DNA of 64,000 nucleotides from an uncultured Oscillospiraceae bacterium. GTDB taxonomy: Bacteria; Bacillota; Clostridia; Oscillospirales; Oscillospiraceae. The notes under the pieces were generated by a model, which saw nothing but the letters and a program-made list of their open reading frames with translations, did no database searches and was not told where the DNA came from. The stretch is from positions 1 to 64,000 of the forward strand of contig CAJTOM010000001.1 of NCBI GenBank assembly GCA_910577915.1, in the 5' to 3' direction. The translations under genes were made by a program, and so were the position numbers. Numbering within the stretch: position 1 is the stretch's first letter; every line of letters begins with the position of its first letter. Positions 25,087 to 32,328 of the stretch are shown here, piece by piece.

Positions 25087-25401
25087 CCCGGCCAGCGCCT
25101 TGAGCCGGATGTACAGCAGGGCGTTGGCCTGGGCGTCGCACCAGGCCCGGTGCGCGTCCGGCTGGTCGATGCCGAAGATCTGCGCCAGGTGTTCCAGCTT
25201 GACGCAGCGCTCCGGGACGGCGGCGAGGGCCGTCTTTAGCTCACGGAAGTTGTCGATGGAAACCTGCCCCGGCTGCTGGCGGGACAGGATCTGCAATTCG
25301 TTCATGTGGAGAGCTCCTCTCCATATGGTATCATGGGCGCCGTTCTCCCTTGCGTGCTGCGCCGCAAAGCTCCCGGCGAGGGCGCGGATAATTTTTCTCA
25401 T
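25084..25401 (-). CDS. Short protein with DEDDh exonuclease-like C-terminus
   Basis: A 105-aa product. Its C-terminal 40 residues (KLEHLAQIFGIDQPDAHRAW, then CDAQANALLYIRL) match the last motif of DnaQ-type 3'-5' exonucleases (Exo III, HxxxxD), but the Exo I and II motifs carrying the first acidic residues are absent. It is therefore either a remnant or a small domain with another role. The start at 25401 overlaps the stop of the 52-aa ORF in an ATGA arrangement. A second ATG at 25305 with GGAGAGGAG upstream would give 73 aa, keeping the exonuclease-like part. Confidence 0.55.
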   Translation of the reverse strand: MRKIIRALAGSFAAQHARENGAHDTIWRGALHMNELQILSRQQPGQVSIDNFRELKTALAAVPERCVKLEHLAQIFGIDQPDAHRAWCDAQANALLYIRLKALAG

Positions 25402-25556
25402 CCCCGGCCATACCGCCGGGCGATTTCCTCCAGCTCGTCCTCGTCCGCCCGGCGAATCTCATCCACGTCCAAGATCATGGCCCCCAGGCCGGAAAAGGCC
25501 CCGGCGCAGGCCTCCTCCAGCAGCTCCCTCCGCAAAGTCTCCGCGTCACGTTCCAT
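25398..25556 (-). CDS. Small acidic ORF, 52 aa
   Basis: The start has a strong GAAAGGAGGAGCG site. The product is MERDAETLRRELLEEACAGA followed by an acidic helical stretch ending EEIARRYGRG. It is mostly alpha-helical and rich in Glu, Arg and Leu. I do not recognise it. It overlaps the exonuclease-like ORF by four bases (ATGA) and has one of the three shared dyad promoters 40-90 bases upstream, which is good evidence that it is expressed. Confidence 0.6.
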   Translation of the reverse strand: MERDAETLRRELLEEACAGAFSGLGAMILDVDEIRRADEDELEEIARRYGRG

Positions 25557-25597
25557 ACGCTCCTCCTTTCTCCGCCTTCGCGGATTGTCTTTCCTCT

Positions 25598-25644
25598 ACA
25601 TTACCAAATTCCGGCGGAAAAAGCCATATGCCGGCTGCATAGGG
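25598..25644 (-). promoter_or_regulatory. Dyad-controlled promoter of the 52-aa ORF (site 2)
   Basis: On the minus strand: CCC, then TATGCA-N3-GGCATA (one arm base differs from sites 1 and 3), then TGG (complement of 25624-25644), exactly 20 bases, then TAATGT (complement of 25598-25603). Transcription would start about 35 bases before the 52-aa ORF. Confidence 0.65.
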
Positions 25645-25661
25645 TTTTACATTTTTTTCGG

Positions 25662-25708
25662 CCCTATGCAGTTTGCATATGGTAAATGCCGGATCCGTAT
25701 GGTATCCT
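25662..25708 (+). promoter_or_regulatory. Dyad-controlled promoter of the alpha-CTD/sigma-4-like operon (site 3)
   Basis: On the plus strand: CCC, TATGCA-N3-TGCATA with N3 = GTT, then TGG (25662-25682), exactly 20 bases, then TATCCT (25703-25708). It stands back to back with site 2, with 17 bases between the dyads. The start codon at 25791 lies about 76 nt after the expected transcript start. Confidence 0.7.
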
Positions 25709-25790
25709 ATATTTGAAAAACTCCGTGCAGACAGCTTGACGAGTTTCTCAAGCCGCAACATCATAAAATCAGGGGAGAAGGAACATTGCT

Positions 25791-28655
25791 ATGCTGTATT
25801 TGACGCGGGAGGACTCCATAGAACTCCTCCCTCTCTCCATCCGTGTCTACAACTGCCTGCGGAGGGCGAACATTGCCACCGTGGGCCAGCTGCTGGACTA
25901 TCCGCCGGACGCGTGGCCGGACATTCGGAACATGGGCGCGAAGAGTGTGGACGAGATATTGGCGCTTACCGCCCGCATCCGCGCCGGGGACGGGGTTGCG
26001 CTGGCGGCCTCCGAGCCCAAACCGACACCCGAATCGACACAACCCCCGCCGCCCCGCCTGCCGGACATCCCGGTCCAGGAGCTGGGGCTGTCCGTCCGGG
26101 CGATCAACTGCCTGGAGAGCATGGGCGCACGCACTGCGGCGGATTTGTCCGGCGCCACCCTGGAGTCCCTGTTGGAAATCGAGAACATGGGCATGAAGAC
26201 CGCCGCGCAGATTATGGAGAAGCTGGACGCGCTGCGCAGAGAATTCGCGCTGCCCCGCCTGCCGGACATCCCGGTCCGGGAACTGGAGCTGTCCGTCCGG
26301 GCGGTCAACTGCCTGGAGAGCATGGGCGCGCACACCGCGGCGGATTTGTCCGGCGCCACCCTGGAGTCCCTGTTGGCGGTCGAGAACATGGGCAGGAAGA
26401 CCGCCGCGCAGATCATGGAGAAGCTGGACGCGCTGCGCAGAGAATCCGCCTTCCCGGGCCCGGAGAAAGCGGCACCGTCCGGGGAGACCGGCGAGCCGCT
26501 GTACGCGGTGGCAAAGAGCCTGGCCGCGTTCACCAGCCTGTCCCAGGGGGACCTGCTCCGGCTGCTGGCCCCCTGCCGGGAGGCCTCCCCCGGCGCGGGA
26601 GAGGCGGAGCTTTTGGACGCAGCCTTTCAGCAGGGAGCGATCCGCCGGGAGGCCCGCCGGGCGATCCTCCGGCAGCTGGAAGCATACGAGGAGGGCGTCA
26701 GCCCGGAGGAGCTGCTGCGGCACATGCCCGCCGGAACCTCCCTCCAAACGCTGAAGCTCCTTTTAGGGGACTTGCTTCGCCGGGAACAGATTACCCTGCG
26801 GTATAACTGCGTCTGCCGCCGCTGGCCCACCGCCCTGGAGTTCGCGGAGCGCATTTCCGACCAGCGGCACCGGGATGTGCTGCTCTCTCGTCTCCGGGGA
26901 GAAACCCTGGAGGAGATCGGCCAGCGTCACGGCGTGGGCCGGGAGCGGGTCCGGCAGATCATGCGGAAGGCCCTGGCCGTCCGCCCCCGGCTCTACGAGG
27001 ACCGATACCAGTACCTGTTCAATCGCTATAATTTTTCCATGGAGGAGTTCCAGCTGGCCTTTGACGAGCCGGAGGAAACCTATCACTATCTGGAAATAGA
27101 GCGGCCCAGGATGGACCAGAAGCCGATTCAGGATCTCCTGGCGGACGAAAATGTCCCGGTTTCCCTCCGGCGCAAGGCGGAGCGGGCGGTTTACAGGCAG
27201 TATGTGACCATAGACGGCGTCCGGGTTCGCAAGAACCGCTCGGGCCTGGTCCACTACACGGTGCGGACCCGCTGCCAGAACACCGTCAGCATGGAGGAAT
27301 TCCTCCAGCAGTACCAAGACGTACTGGATTCTTTAGGACTGGGAGAGGAGCCGTCCTTTGCCATCAACTCCCGCTCATATGAAAACAAACTCCTTGCCAG
27401 CAGCTACGTGCTGTGGAATCTGCGCAAGCGCTTTCGCTACTACCCGATTGCCGAACGGGACTTCGCCCCGCTGCTGGAGACCTTGGATCTGGAGCAGTAT
27501 GAGGATTTGGAAATCACCTCCCTGAAGCTCTTCCGGGACCATCCGGAGCTGATGGAGGAATACGACATCCGGAATGAGTACGAGCTGTACAATCTTCTGA
27601 AAAAAATCCTGCCCCAGGACAGCCGTGTCCGGTTCAAGAAGATGCCCACCATCGTCATCGGCGAGCCAGACCGGGACCGGCAGGTGCTGGATCTGCTGCA
27701 GCAATACGCGCCCATCAGCAATACGGATCTGGCCCAGCGCTATGAGGAGGCCTATGGAGCCAAGAGCGCCACTGTTTTGGGAAGCTATTTCGTCTGCATT
27801 GACCCCTATTTACACGACGGCGTTTACCGGATCGACCAGCCGGCTTTGCCGGAGGAGGAGGAGCGCCGCATGGCGGCGCTCCTGACGGAGGACTTCTATC
27901 GGACGGCGGAGATCCGGCGCATCTACAGGCAGGAATTTCCAAACGGCAGCCCCGGGAACATCAATCCCTTTACATTGAAGGGCCTGGGCTTTCGAACTTA
28001 TACGGACTATGTGGTGTCCGCGCGCTACTCCAACGCCGCCGATTACTTCCGCCGCCTGCTGACAGAGCGGGACATCTCCGATATGACCCAGGAGAATCAC
28101 CGCTACAAGGACATCAGCGCCTATTCCTCCGAGCTGGCCGACCTCAAAGCACGGCGGGAAATTGTGGAGTTTCTGCCCCTTCAGTACATCTCCCTCCGGC
28201 GGCTCCAGTCCGCCGGTGTGGACGCCGGGGACCTGGAGGATTATTGCGCCGCCGTGTGCGCCTTTACCCGGTCCGGCCAGTACTTTACCGTCGCCTCCCT
28301 CCGGCGGGAGGGCTTTGCCCATCCCCTGGACGACCTAGGCTTTGACGAGTGGTTCTACAGCTCCCTGCTGGCGGAGGACCCGGATCGCTTCACTTACCGC
28401 CGCATGGGCGGGACCCGGCTGTTCTGCCGGGTCCGGGAGGCGATTCAGCTGTCGGACTTTCTCCGCTGGCTGGTGGAGGCGGAGCCCAGCGGGCGCATCG
28501 ACATTTACGAGCTCCAGGAGACGCTGGAGCGGCAATATGGAATATCCATGCCGCTTCACAAGCTGACCGATGTCATTCAGAATTCCGAGATGTACTACGA
28601 CCCGATTATGAAAGCGGCATACATCGACTACGACACATATTTGGAGGAAATTTAA
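25791..28655 (+). CDS. 954-aa protein with three alpha-CTD-like modules and a sigma-4-like HTH
   Basis: I do not recognise the full protein. Residues 9-63, 88-154 and 155-221 are helix-hairpin-helix modules like the C-terminal domain of RNA polymerase alpha. They keep the DNA-contact pattern, e.g. LSVRAINCLESMG and NMGMKTAAQI, matching R265, N268, C269 and K298 of E. coli alpha. At 373-393 lies LEEIGQRHGVGRERVRQIMR, nearly the sigma-70 region 4.2 helix-turn-helix. Residues 400-954 are helical and unassigned. ATG 25791 follows GGAGAAGGAAC. It heads an operon with the ParB-like gene (two bases on) and the helicase. DNA binding or transcription control is inferred. Confidence 0.75.
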   Translation: MLYLTREDSIELLPLSIRVYNCLRRANIATVGQLLDYPPDAWPDIRNMGAKSVDEILALTARIRAGDGVALAASEPKPTPESTQPPPPRLPDIPVQELGLSVRAINCLESMGARTAADLSGATLESLLEIENMGMKTAAQIMEKLDALRREFALPRLPDIPVRELELSVRAVNCLESMGAHTAADLSGATLESLLAVENMGRKTAAQIMEKLDALRRESAFPGPEKAAPSGETGEPLYAVAKSLAAFTSLSQGDLLRLLAPCREASPGAGEAELLDAAFQQGAIRREARRAILRQLEAYEEGVSPEELLRHMPAGTSLQTLKLLLGDLLRREQITLRYNCVCRRWPTALEFAERISDQRHRDVLLSRLRGETLEEIGQRHGVGRERVRQIMRKALAVRPRLYEDRYQYLFNRYNFSMEEFQLAFDEPEETYHYLEIERPRMDQKPIQDLLADENVPVSLRRKAERAVYRQYVTIDGVRVRKNRSGLVHYTVRTRCQNTVSMEEFLQQYQDVLDSLGLGEEPSFAINSRSYENKLLASSYVLWNLRKRFRYYPIAERDFAPLLETLDLEQYEDLEITSLKLFRDHPELMEEYDIRNEYELYNLLKKILPQDSRVRFKKMPTIVIGEPDRDRQVLDLLQQYAPISNTDLAQRYEEAYGAKSATVLGSYFVCIDPYLHDGVYRIDQPALPEEEERRMAALLTEDFYRTAEIRRIYRQEFPNGSPGNINPFTLKGLGFRTYTDYVVSARYSNAADYFRRLLTERDISDMTQENHRYKDISAYSSELADLKARREIVEFLPLQYISLRRLQSAGVDAGDLEDYCAAVCAFTRSGQYFTVASLRREGFAHPLDDLGFDEWFYSSLLAEDPDRFTYRRMGGTRLFCRVREAIQLSDFLRWLVEAEPSGRIDIYELQETLERQYGISMPLHKLTDVIQNSEMYYDPIMKAAYIDYDTYLEEI
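26051..26452 (+). repeat. 201-bp tandem repeat encoding alpha-CTD-like modules
   Basis: Two copies, 26051-26251 and 26252-26452, differ at a small number of positions and encode 67 residues each. The first module of the protein (about 25815-25980) is clearly more diverged, so the second and third arose by a recent duplication. Confidence 0.85.
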
Positions 28656-28657
28656 CC

Positions 28658-29872
28658 ATGACGGATTTACTGCGGGACGGCCTGTCCCAACACGCGGCGC
28701 AAAAGACCTCTCTGACCCGGAAGCTTACCGTGGACGGCGCGACCGAAGCCTATCCGGTGTACCGGATCAAGCTGGACCAGCTCTACTACAACGACCAGAA
28801 CGACCGCATCGCCACATGGATCAGCCAGTACCGGTCCCAGCACGGCGGGCAGGCCCCGGAACCGGCGGACCGGGAGGCGTACAACCAGATCATCGAGGGC
28901 TTCATTGTGGAGAGCAATCCCGACGCCATCCGCAAAACCACGGCCAACATCAAGCTCGTGGAGCAGCGGGAGCCGGGCGTGGTACTGAACGACGGCCGGA
29001 TCATCGACGGAAACCGGCGCTTTACCTGCCTCCGGCAGCTCTCCGCTGAAGACGCGAAATTCGGCTGGTTCGAGGCCGTCATTCTGGACCGGAGCATCGA
29101 GAGCAGCGCCAAGCAGATCAAGCTCCTGGAGCTCTCCATTCAGCACGGCGAGGAGGGGAAGGTGGACTACGACCCCATCGACCGGCTGGTGGGCGTGTAC
29201 CACGACATTCTGGAAACCGGCCTGCTGACCCCGGAGGAGTACGCGAGAAGCACCAACGAGAGCGTCGCCGACGTGAAAAAGCGGATGGAGCTGGCGGAGC
29301 TGATGCTGGAGCTTCTGGAGTTCATCAACGCGCCGGGGCAGTTCCACATCGCCCGGGATCTGAAGCTCTACTATCCCCTGGAGGAACTCCAGAAGCTGCT
29401 GAAAAAGTGCCGGACGGGGGACGAGCGGGAGGACCTGAAGAACAGCGTCTTTGTCAACATCCTCCTGCGGCCCGCCGGGGACATGACCCGCTTCATCCGG
29501 GGCTTTAAGAACATCATGGGCAGCGAACAGCAGGAGGACTTCCTGGAGGAGCAGCAGGAGATTGCCGCCGAAATCATCGACATCCTCCCCGCCCCCCAGG
29601 AGATGAGCTCCCAGGTCATCCGGGATCAGATCCGGACCCGGGAGGACCTGAGCGGCGCCCTGGAGCAGTCCATGGACAAATACCTGTTCCGGACCCGGAA
29701 GACGGAGACCCGGAACAGGCCCATCCTGCTGGCGGAGAAGGCCACCGGATTTCTGGAGAGCATCGACGTGAACATTCTCTCCCGGCTGGGAGACAGCGAG
29801 CTCCAGCGCCTGCGGCGGCAGCTGGACCTGCTGGAGAAGGCGGCAGACGAAATTAGCAGGAAGCTGCCATGA
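28658..29872 (+). CDS. ParB/sulfiredoxin-fold protein
   Basis: A 404-aa protein. Residues about 30-135 look like a ParB N-terminal domain: YPVYRIKLDQLYYN at its start and LNDGRIIDGNRRFTCLRQL with GNRR at 118-121, the place of the ParB/Srx nucleotide-binding GERR. The rest is helical and carries no clear ParB HTH. It is not the chromosomal Spo0J by sequence pattern. It starts two bases after the 954-aa gene with TTGGAGGAAA upstream. In related folds this domain binds CTP or ATP or cleaves DNA; which applies here is not visible. Confidence 0.75.
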   Translation: MTDLLRDGLSQHAAQKTSLTRKLTVDGATEAYPVYRIKLDQLYYNDQNDRIATWISQYRSQHGGQAPEPADREAYNQIIEGFIVESNPDAIRKTTANIKLVEQREPGVVLNDGRIIDGNRRFTCLRQLSAEDAKFGWFEAVILDRSIESSAKQIKLLELSIQHGEEGKVDYDPIDRLVGVYHDILETGLLTPEEYARSTNESVADVKKRMELAELMLELLEFINAPGQFHIARDLKLYYPLEELQKLLKKCRTGDEREDLKNSVFVNILLRPAGDMTRFIRGFKNIMGSEQQEDFLEEQQEIAAEIIDILPAPQEMSSQVIRDQIRTREDLSGALEQSMDKYLFRTRKTETRNRPILLAEKATGFLESIDVNILSRLGDSELQRLRRQLDLLEKAADEISRKLP

Positions 29873-29964
29873 GAAAGCCGCCGGGTTGTTCCGGCGGGCG
29901 CTGTATGCGCAAATAGGGTACGGCCTTCCGCTCTGCCCGATTTTCCAAAAAAGGAGGTTTCTCC

Positions 29965-31839
29965 ATGGCCGAATGGCTCTTAGACTATGACGGCGCCGTC
30001 CTGACCCTCCGCGTCCCGGACGGGGAGGCGGAGGCCCTGCTCCGCAGCGCCTTTTATAAGCTCTCCCTCCGCCGCTATATCGCGAAGGGGGAGGGCGGCC
30101 TGTTCACCGGCAAGCCGGCCTTGACCCACCTGGACCTCCAGCGCGTCGCCGGCCTGTGTGAAAAGGAATGCGCCCAGCGGGGCGGGACCCTCACGGTCTC
30201 CCCCGCCCTGGCGGACTATATCCAGAGCCGGGGAAACTACCTGGAGCAGCGGTTCCGTCTGGGCGTGGAGATCAAAAACCGCGGGGAGAAGCTGCTCCCC
30301 CGGTTCCAGGAATATCAGTCCACCGTGAACGCCGCCATGGCCCGGCCCCTCCGGGAGCGGCAGATGTGGGACTCCTTTTTCCTCTGCGCCATGAAGCGCT
30401 CCGCCAACTTCTCCGTCCCCGGCTCCGGCAAAACCGCCTCCGTGCTGGGGGTTTACGCCTGCCTGAAAAGCCGGGGACTTATCAAGCGGCTGGTTGTGGT
30501 CTGCCCTAAAAACGCCTTCGGTTCCTGGATGGACGAGTTTTTTCTGTGCTTCACCGGGAAAGAGCCCCTGCGCGTCCTGAACCTCCACGCCCCCGGATTG
30601 TCCTCGGCGGCGGCCCGGCGGACCGCGCTGCGGTATGACACGGGAAACGTCAATCTGATTCTGGTAAACTATGAATCGGTGGGCGGCGTTCTGGAGGACC
30701 TGCTCCCCCTGGTCCGGTCCGAAGCCCTGTTGGTTTTTGACGAGGTCCACAAAGTCAAAAAGGTAGACGGGGAGTATGCCGCCGCCGCCCTGGCCCTGGC
30801 GGAGCAGTCCGTTTACCTCACCGCCCTCACTGGAACGCCTGTCCCCAACTCCTACCTGGACCTCTATAACCTGCTGCATCTCCTGTTTCCCGACGAATAC
30901 GACGAATTTTTCGGCTTCTCCGCCGCGCTTCTCCGCCGCCCCACCCCGGCGGAGGCGGAGACGATCAACAACCGGCTCCAGCCCTTCTTCTGCCGGACCA
31001 CCAAGGAGCAGCTGGAGGTCCCTCCGGCCCTGCCGGACCAGATTCTCACCTGCCCCGCCAGCGCGGAAGAAAACCGGCTGCTGGAGCTGCTGGTTCATAC
31101 ATACCGGAGAAACAAGCTGGCCCTGTTCCTCCGGATTCTCCAGCTGGAGAGCACGCCCCGGCTGCTGCTTCAGCGGCTGGACCTCCGGGATTTCCGCTAT
31201 CTGCTGGACGACGGGGCCCCGGTGGAGGACCCCGGCTTCGACGGCCGTAACCAGGAGGTCCGGCGGCTGATCGAAACCTGTCCCCCCTCCACAAAGTTCC
31301 GCCGCTGTGTTCAGCTTGTGGAGGAGCTGAGCAAAGAGGGAAAACCGGTAATTGTCTGGTGCGTCTTTCTGGACTCCATCCACGCCCTCTCCGAGGCCCT
31401 GGAGGCCCGGGGCGTCCCCACCCGCTGTATTTACGGCGCGGTGCCGCTGGAGGAGCGGCAAAGCATCCTGCAGGATTTCAAACTGGGGCGCTTTCAGGTG
31501 CTGCTGTCCAATCCCCACACCTTGGCAGAGTCCGTGTCCCTGCACAGCGTCTGTCACGACGCCGTCTATTTTGAGTACAGTTATAATCTGGTTCACCTGC
31601 TTCAGTCCAAGGACCGCATCCACCGCCTGGGGCTGCCCAAAGGGCAATATACCCAGTACGCGTTTCTCCAGACGGAATACCTGACGGAGAACGGTCCCTG
31701 GTCCATGGAGGGCGAGGTGTACCGGCGGCTCCGCCAAAAGGAGCAGACCATGCTGGAGGCCATCGGGCGGCGGACGCTGGAGGTGCTGCCCACCAGCGAG
31801 GAGGACCTGGAGATGATTTTCAAGCCGCTGCTGCAATGA
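29965..31839 (+). CDS. SNF2-type DEAD/H helicase
   Basis: A 624-aa superfamily 2 ATPase. After an N-terminal domain of about 130 residues come the motifs: I NFSVPGSGKTAS (Gly153-Thr157), II FDEVHKVKK (Asp259-His262), III LTGTPVPNSYLD, and in the second RecA lobe VIWCVFLDSIHALSEAL and VI QSKDRIHRLG. The motif VI form and LTGT fit Snf2-like translocases. The start follows AAAAAAGGAGG, 92 bases after the ParB-like gene and on the same strand. It probably remodels or moves along DNA together with the two preceding proteins. Confidence 0.85.
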   Translation: MAEWLLDYDGAVLTLRVPDGEAEALLRSAFYKLSLRRYIAKGEGGLFTGKPALTHLDLQRVAGLCEKECAQRGGTLTVSPALADYIQSRGNYLEQRFRLGVEIKNRGEKLLPRFQEYQSTVNAAMARPLRERQMWDSFFLCAMKRSANFSVPGSGKTASVLGVYACLKSRGLIKRLVVVCPKNAFGSWMDEFFLCFTGKEPLRVLNLHAPGLSSAAARRTALRYDTGNVNLILVNYESVGGVLEDLLPLVRSEALLVFDEVHKVKKVDGEYAAAALALAEQSVYLTALTGTPVPNSYLDLYNLLHLLFPDEYDEFFGFSAALLRRPTPAEAETINNRLQPFFCRTTKEQLEVPPALPDQILTCPASAEENRLLELLVHTYRRNKLALFLRILQLESTPRLLLQRLDLRDFRYLLDDGAPVEDPGFDGRNQEVRRLIETCPPSTKFRRCVQLVEELSKEGKPVIVWCVFLDSIHALSEALEARGVPTRCIYGAVPLEERQSILQDFKLGRFQVLLSNPHTLAESVSLHSVCHDAVYFEYSYNLVHLLQSKDRIHRLGLPKGQYTQYAFLQTEYLTENGPWSMEGEVYRRLRQKEQTMLEAIGRRTLEVLPTSEEDLEMIFKPLLQ

Positions 31840-31872
31840 GCGCCGGGCTGTCTTCCTTTACCCAAAAGCAAC

Positions 31873-31916
31873 AACTGTAGTGCGCCGCAGTGAAATCACT
31901 GCGGCGCACTACAGTT
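31873..31916. repeat. Perfect 21-bp inverted repeat
   Basis: Arms AACTGTAGTGCGCCGCAGTG plus A and their exact complement are separated by only two bases. It follows the helicase gene by 33 bases and no T-run follows on either strand. It can end transcription weakly, be a protein-binding palindrome, or mark an element boundary. The rest of 31917-32136 shows no ORF with a good RBS. Confidence 0.8.
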
Positions 31917-32136
31917 ACCACAGGCGGGTCGATCAAGACCGGACTGCGGCAGCGCTTTCAGGCTGGAAAATATGAGAACGCACGGGACTCCTGCCGGTGT
32001 GCCCACGGGTCTCTCAGCTGCTGCGTCACAGGCGGCCCGACGTTACCCGAGCTCCCCATCCCAAGGGACGGCGCCGATGGAAAATCGTGGGATAAACCGC
32101 CCCGCTCCGGAGCAGAATAACTCCGGAGGCGATGTA

Positions 32137-32292
32137 ATGGAACAACAGACCATCATCATGGGCCAGGTCACCTACGAGCTGCGGCGGGTCTTTCAGGGCA
32201 CACGCCCCCTCTCCGACCTGATGGCAGAGCGGCTTGCCCAGAATATTCCAGCCGCCCAGTCCGTTGACGGAGGCGGCGGCCATGGGGTATAA
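32137..32292 (+). CDS. TnpW-like small transposon protein
   Basis: A 51-aa product starting MEQQTIIMGQVTYELRRVFQ, followed by GTRPLSDLMAERLAQ. The pattern GxVTYEVxxxFxGTRPLxDL is that of the small TnpW family found directly upstream of large serine recombinases in Tn4451-like and related Clostridia elements. The function of TnpW is not well known. ATG 32137 follows TCCGGAGGCG. A longer frame from 31972 exists but its N-terminal part looks random. Confidence 0.7.
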   Translation: MEQQTIIMGQVTYELRRVFQGTRPLSDLMAERLAQNIPAAQSVDGGGGHGV

Positions 32293-32328
32293 TCGATTCA
32301 GTGGGCCGGTTCACCGGAGGAGGCGAGC

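Noticed and set aside
25318..25335. CCATATGGTATCATGGG near the exonuclease-like ORF as a further dyad site
   Set aside because: It lacks the TGCATA half; it only shares the NdeI-like CATATG core.
28658..29872. ParB-like gene as the chromosome segregation protein Spo0J
   Set aside because: No parA/soj neighbour, no typical ParB HTH or C-terminal dimer domain, and it belongs to the accessory operon.
29903..29920. Possible fourth copy of the dyad before the helicase gene (TATGCGCAAATAGGG)
   Set aside because: Only one arm and part of the flank match, the spacing differs and no -10 box lies at the right distance.
31873..31916. Palindrome called as a Rho-independent terminator
   Set aside because: No T-run follows on either strand, so I list it as an inverted repeat only.
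31972..32292. Longer 106-aa frame containing tnpW
   Set aside because: The first 55 residues look random and have no RBS, while ATG 32137 has one and begins the TnpW-like part.
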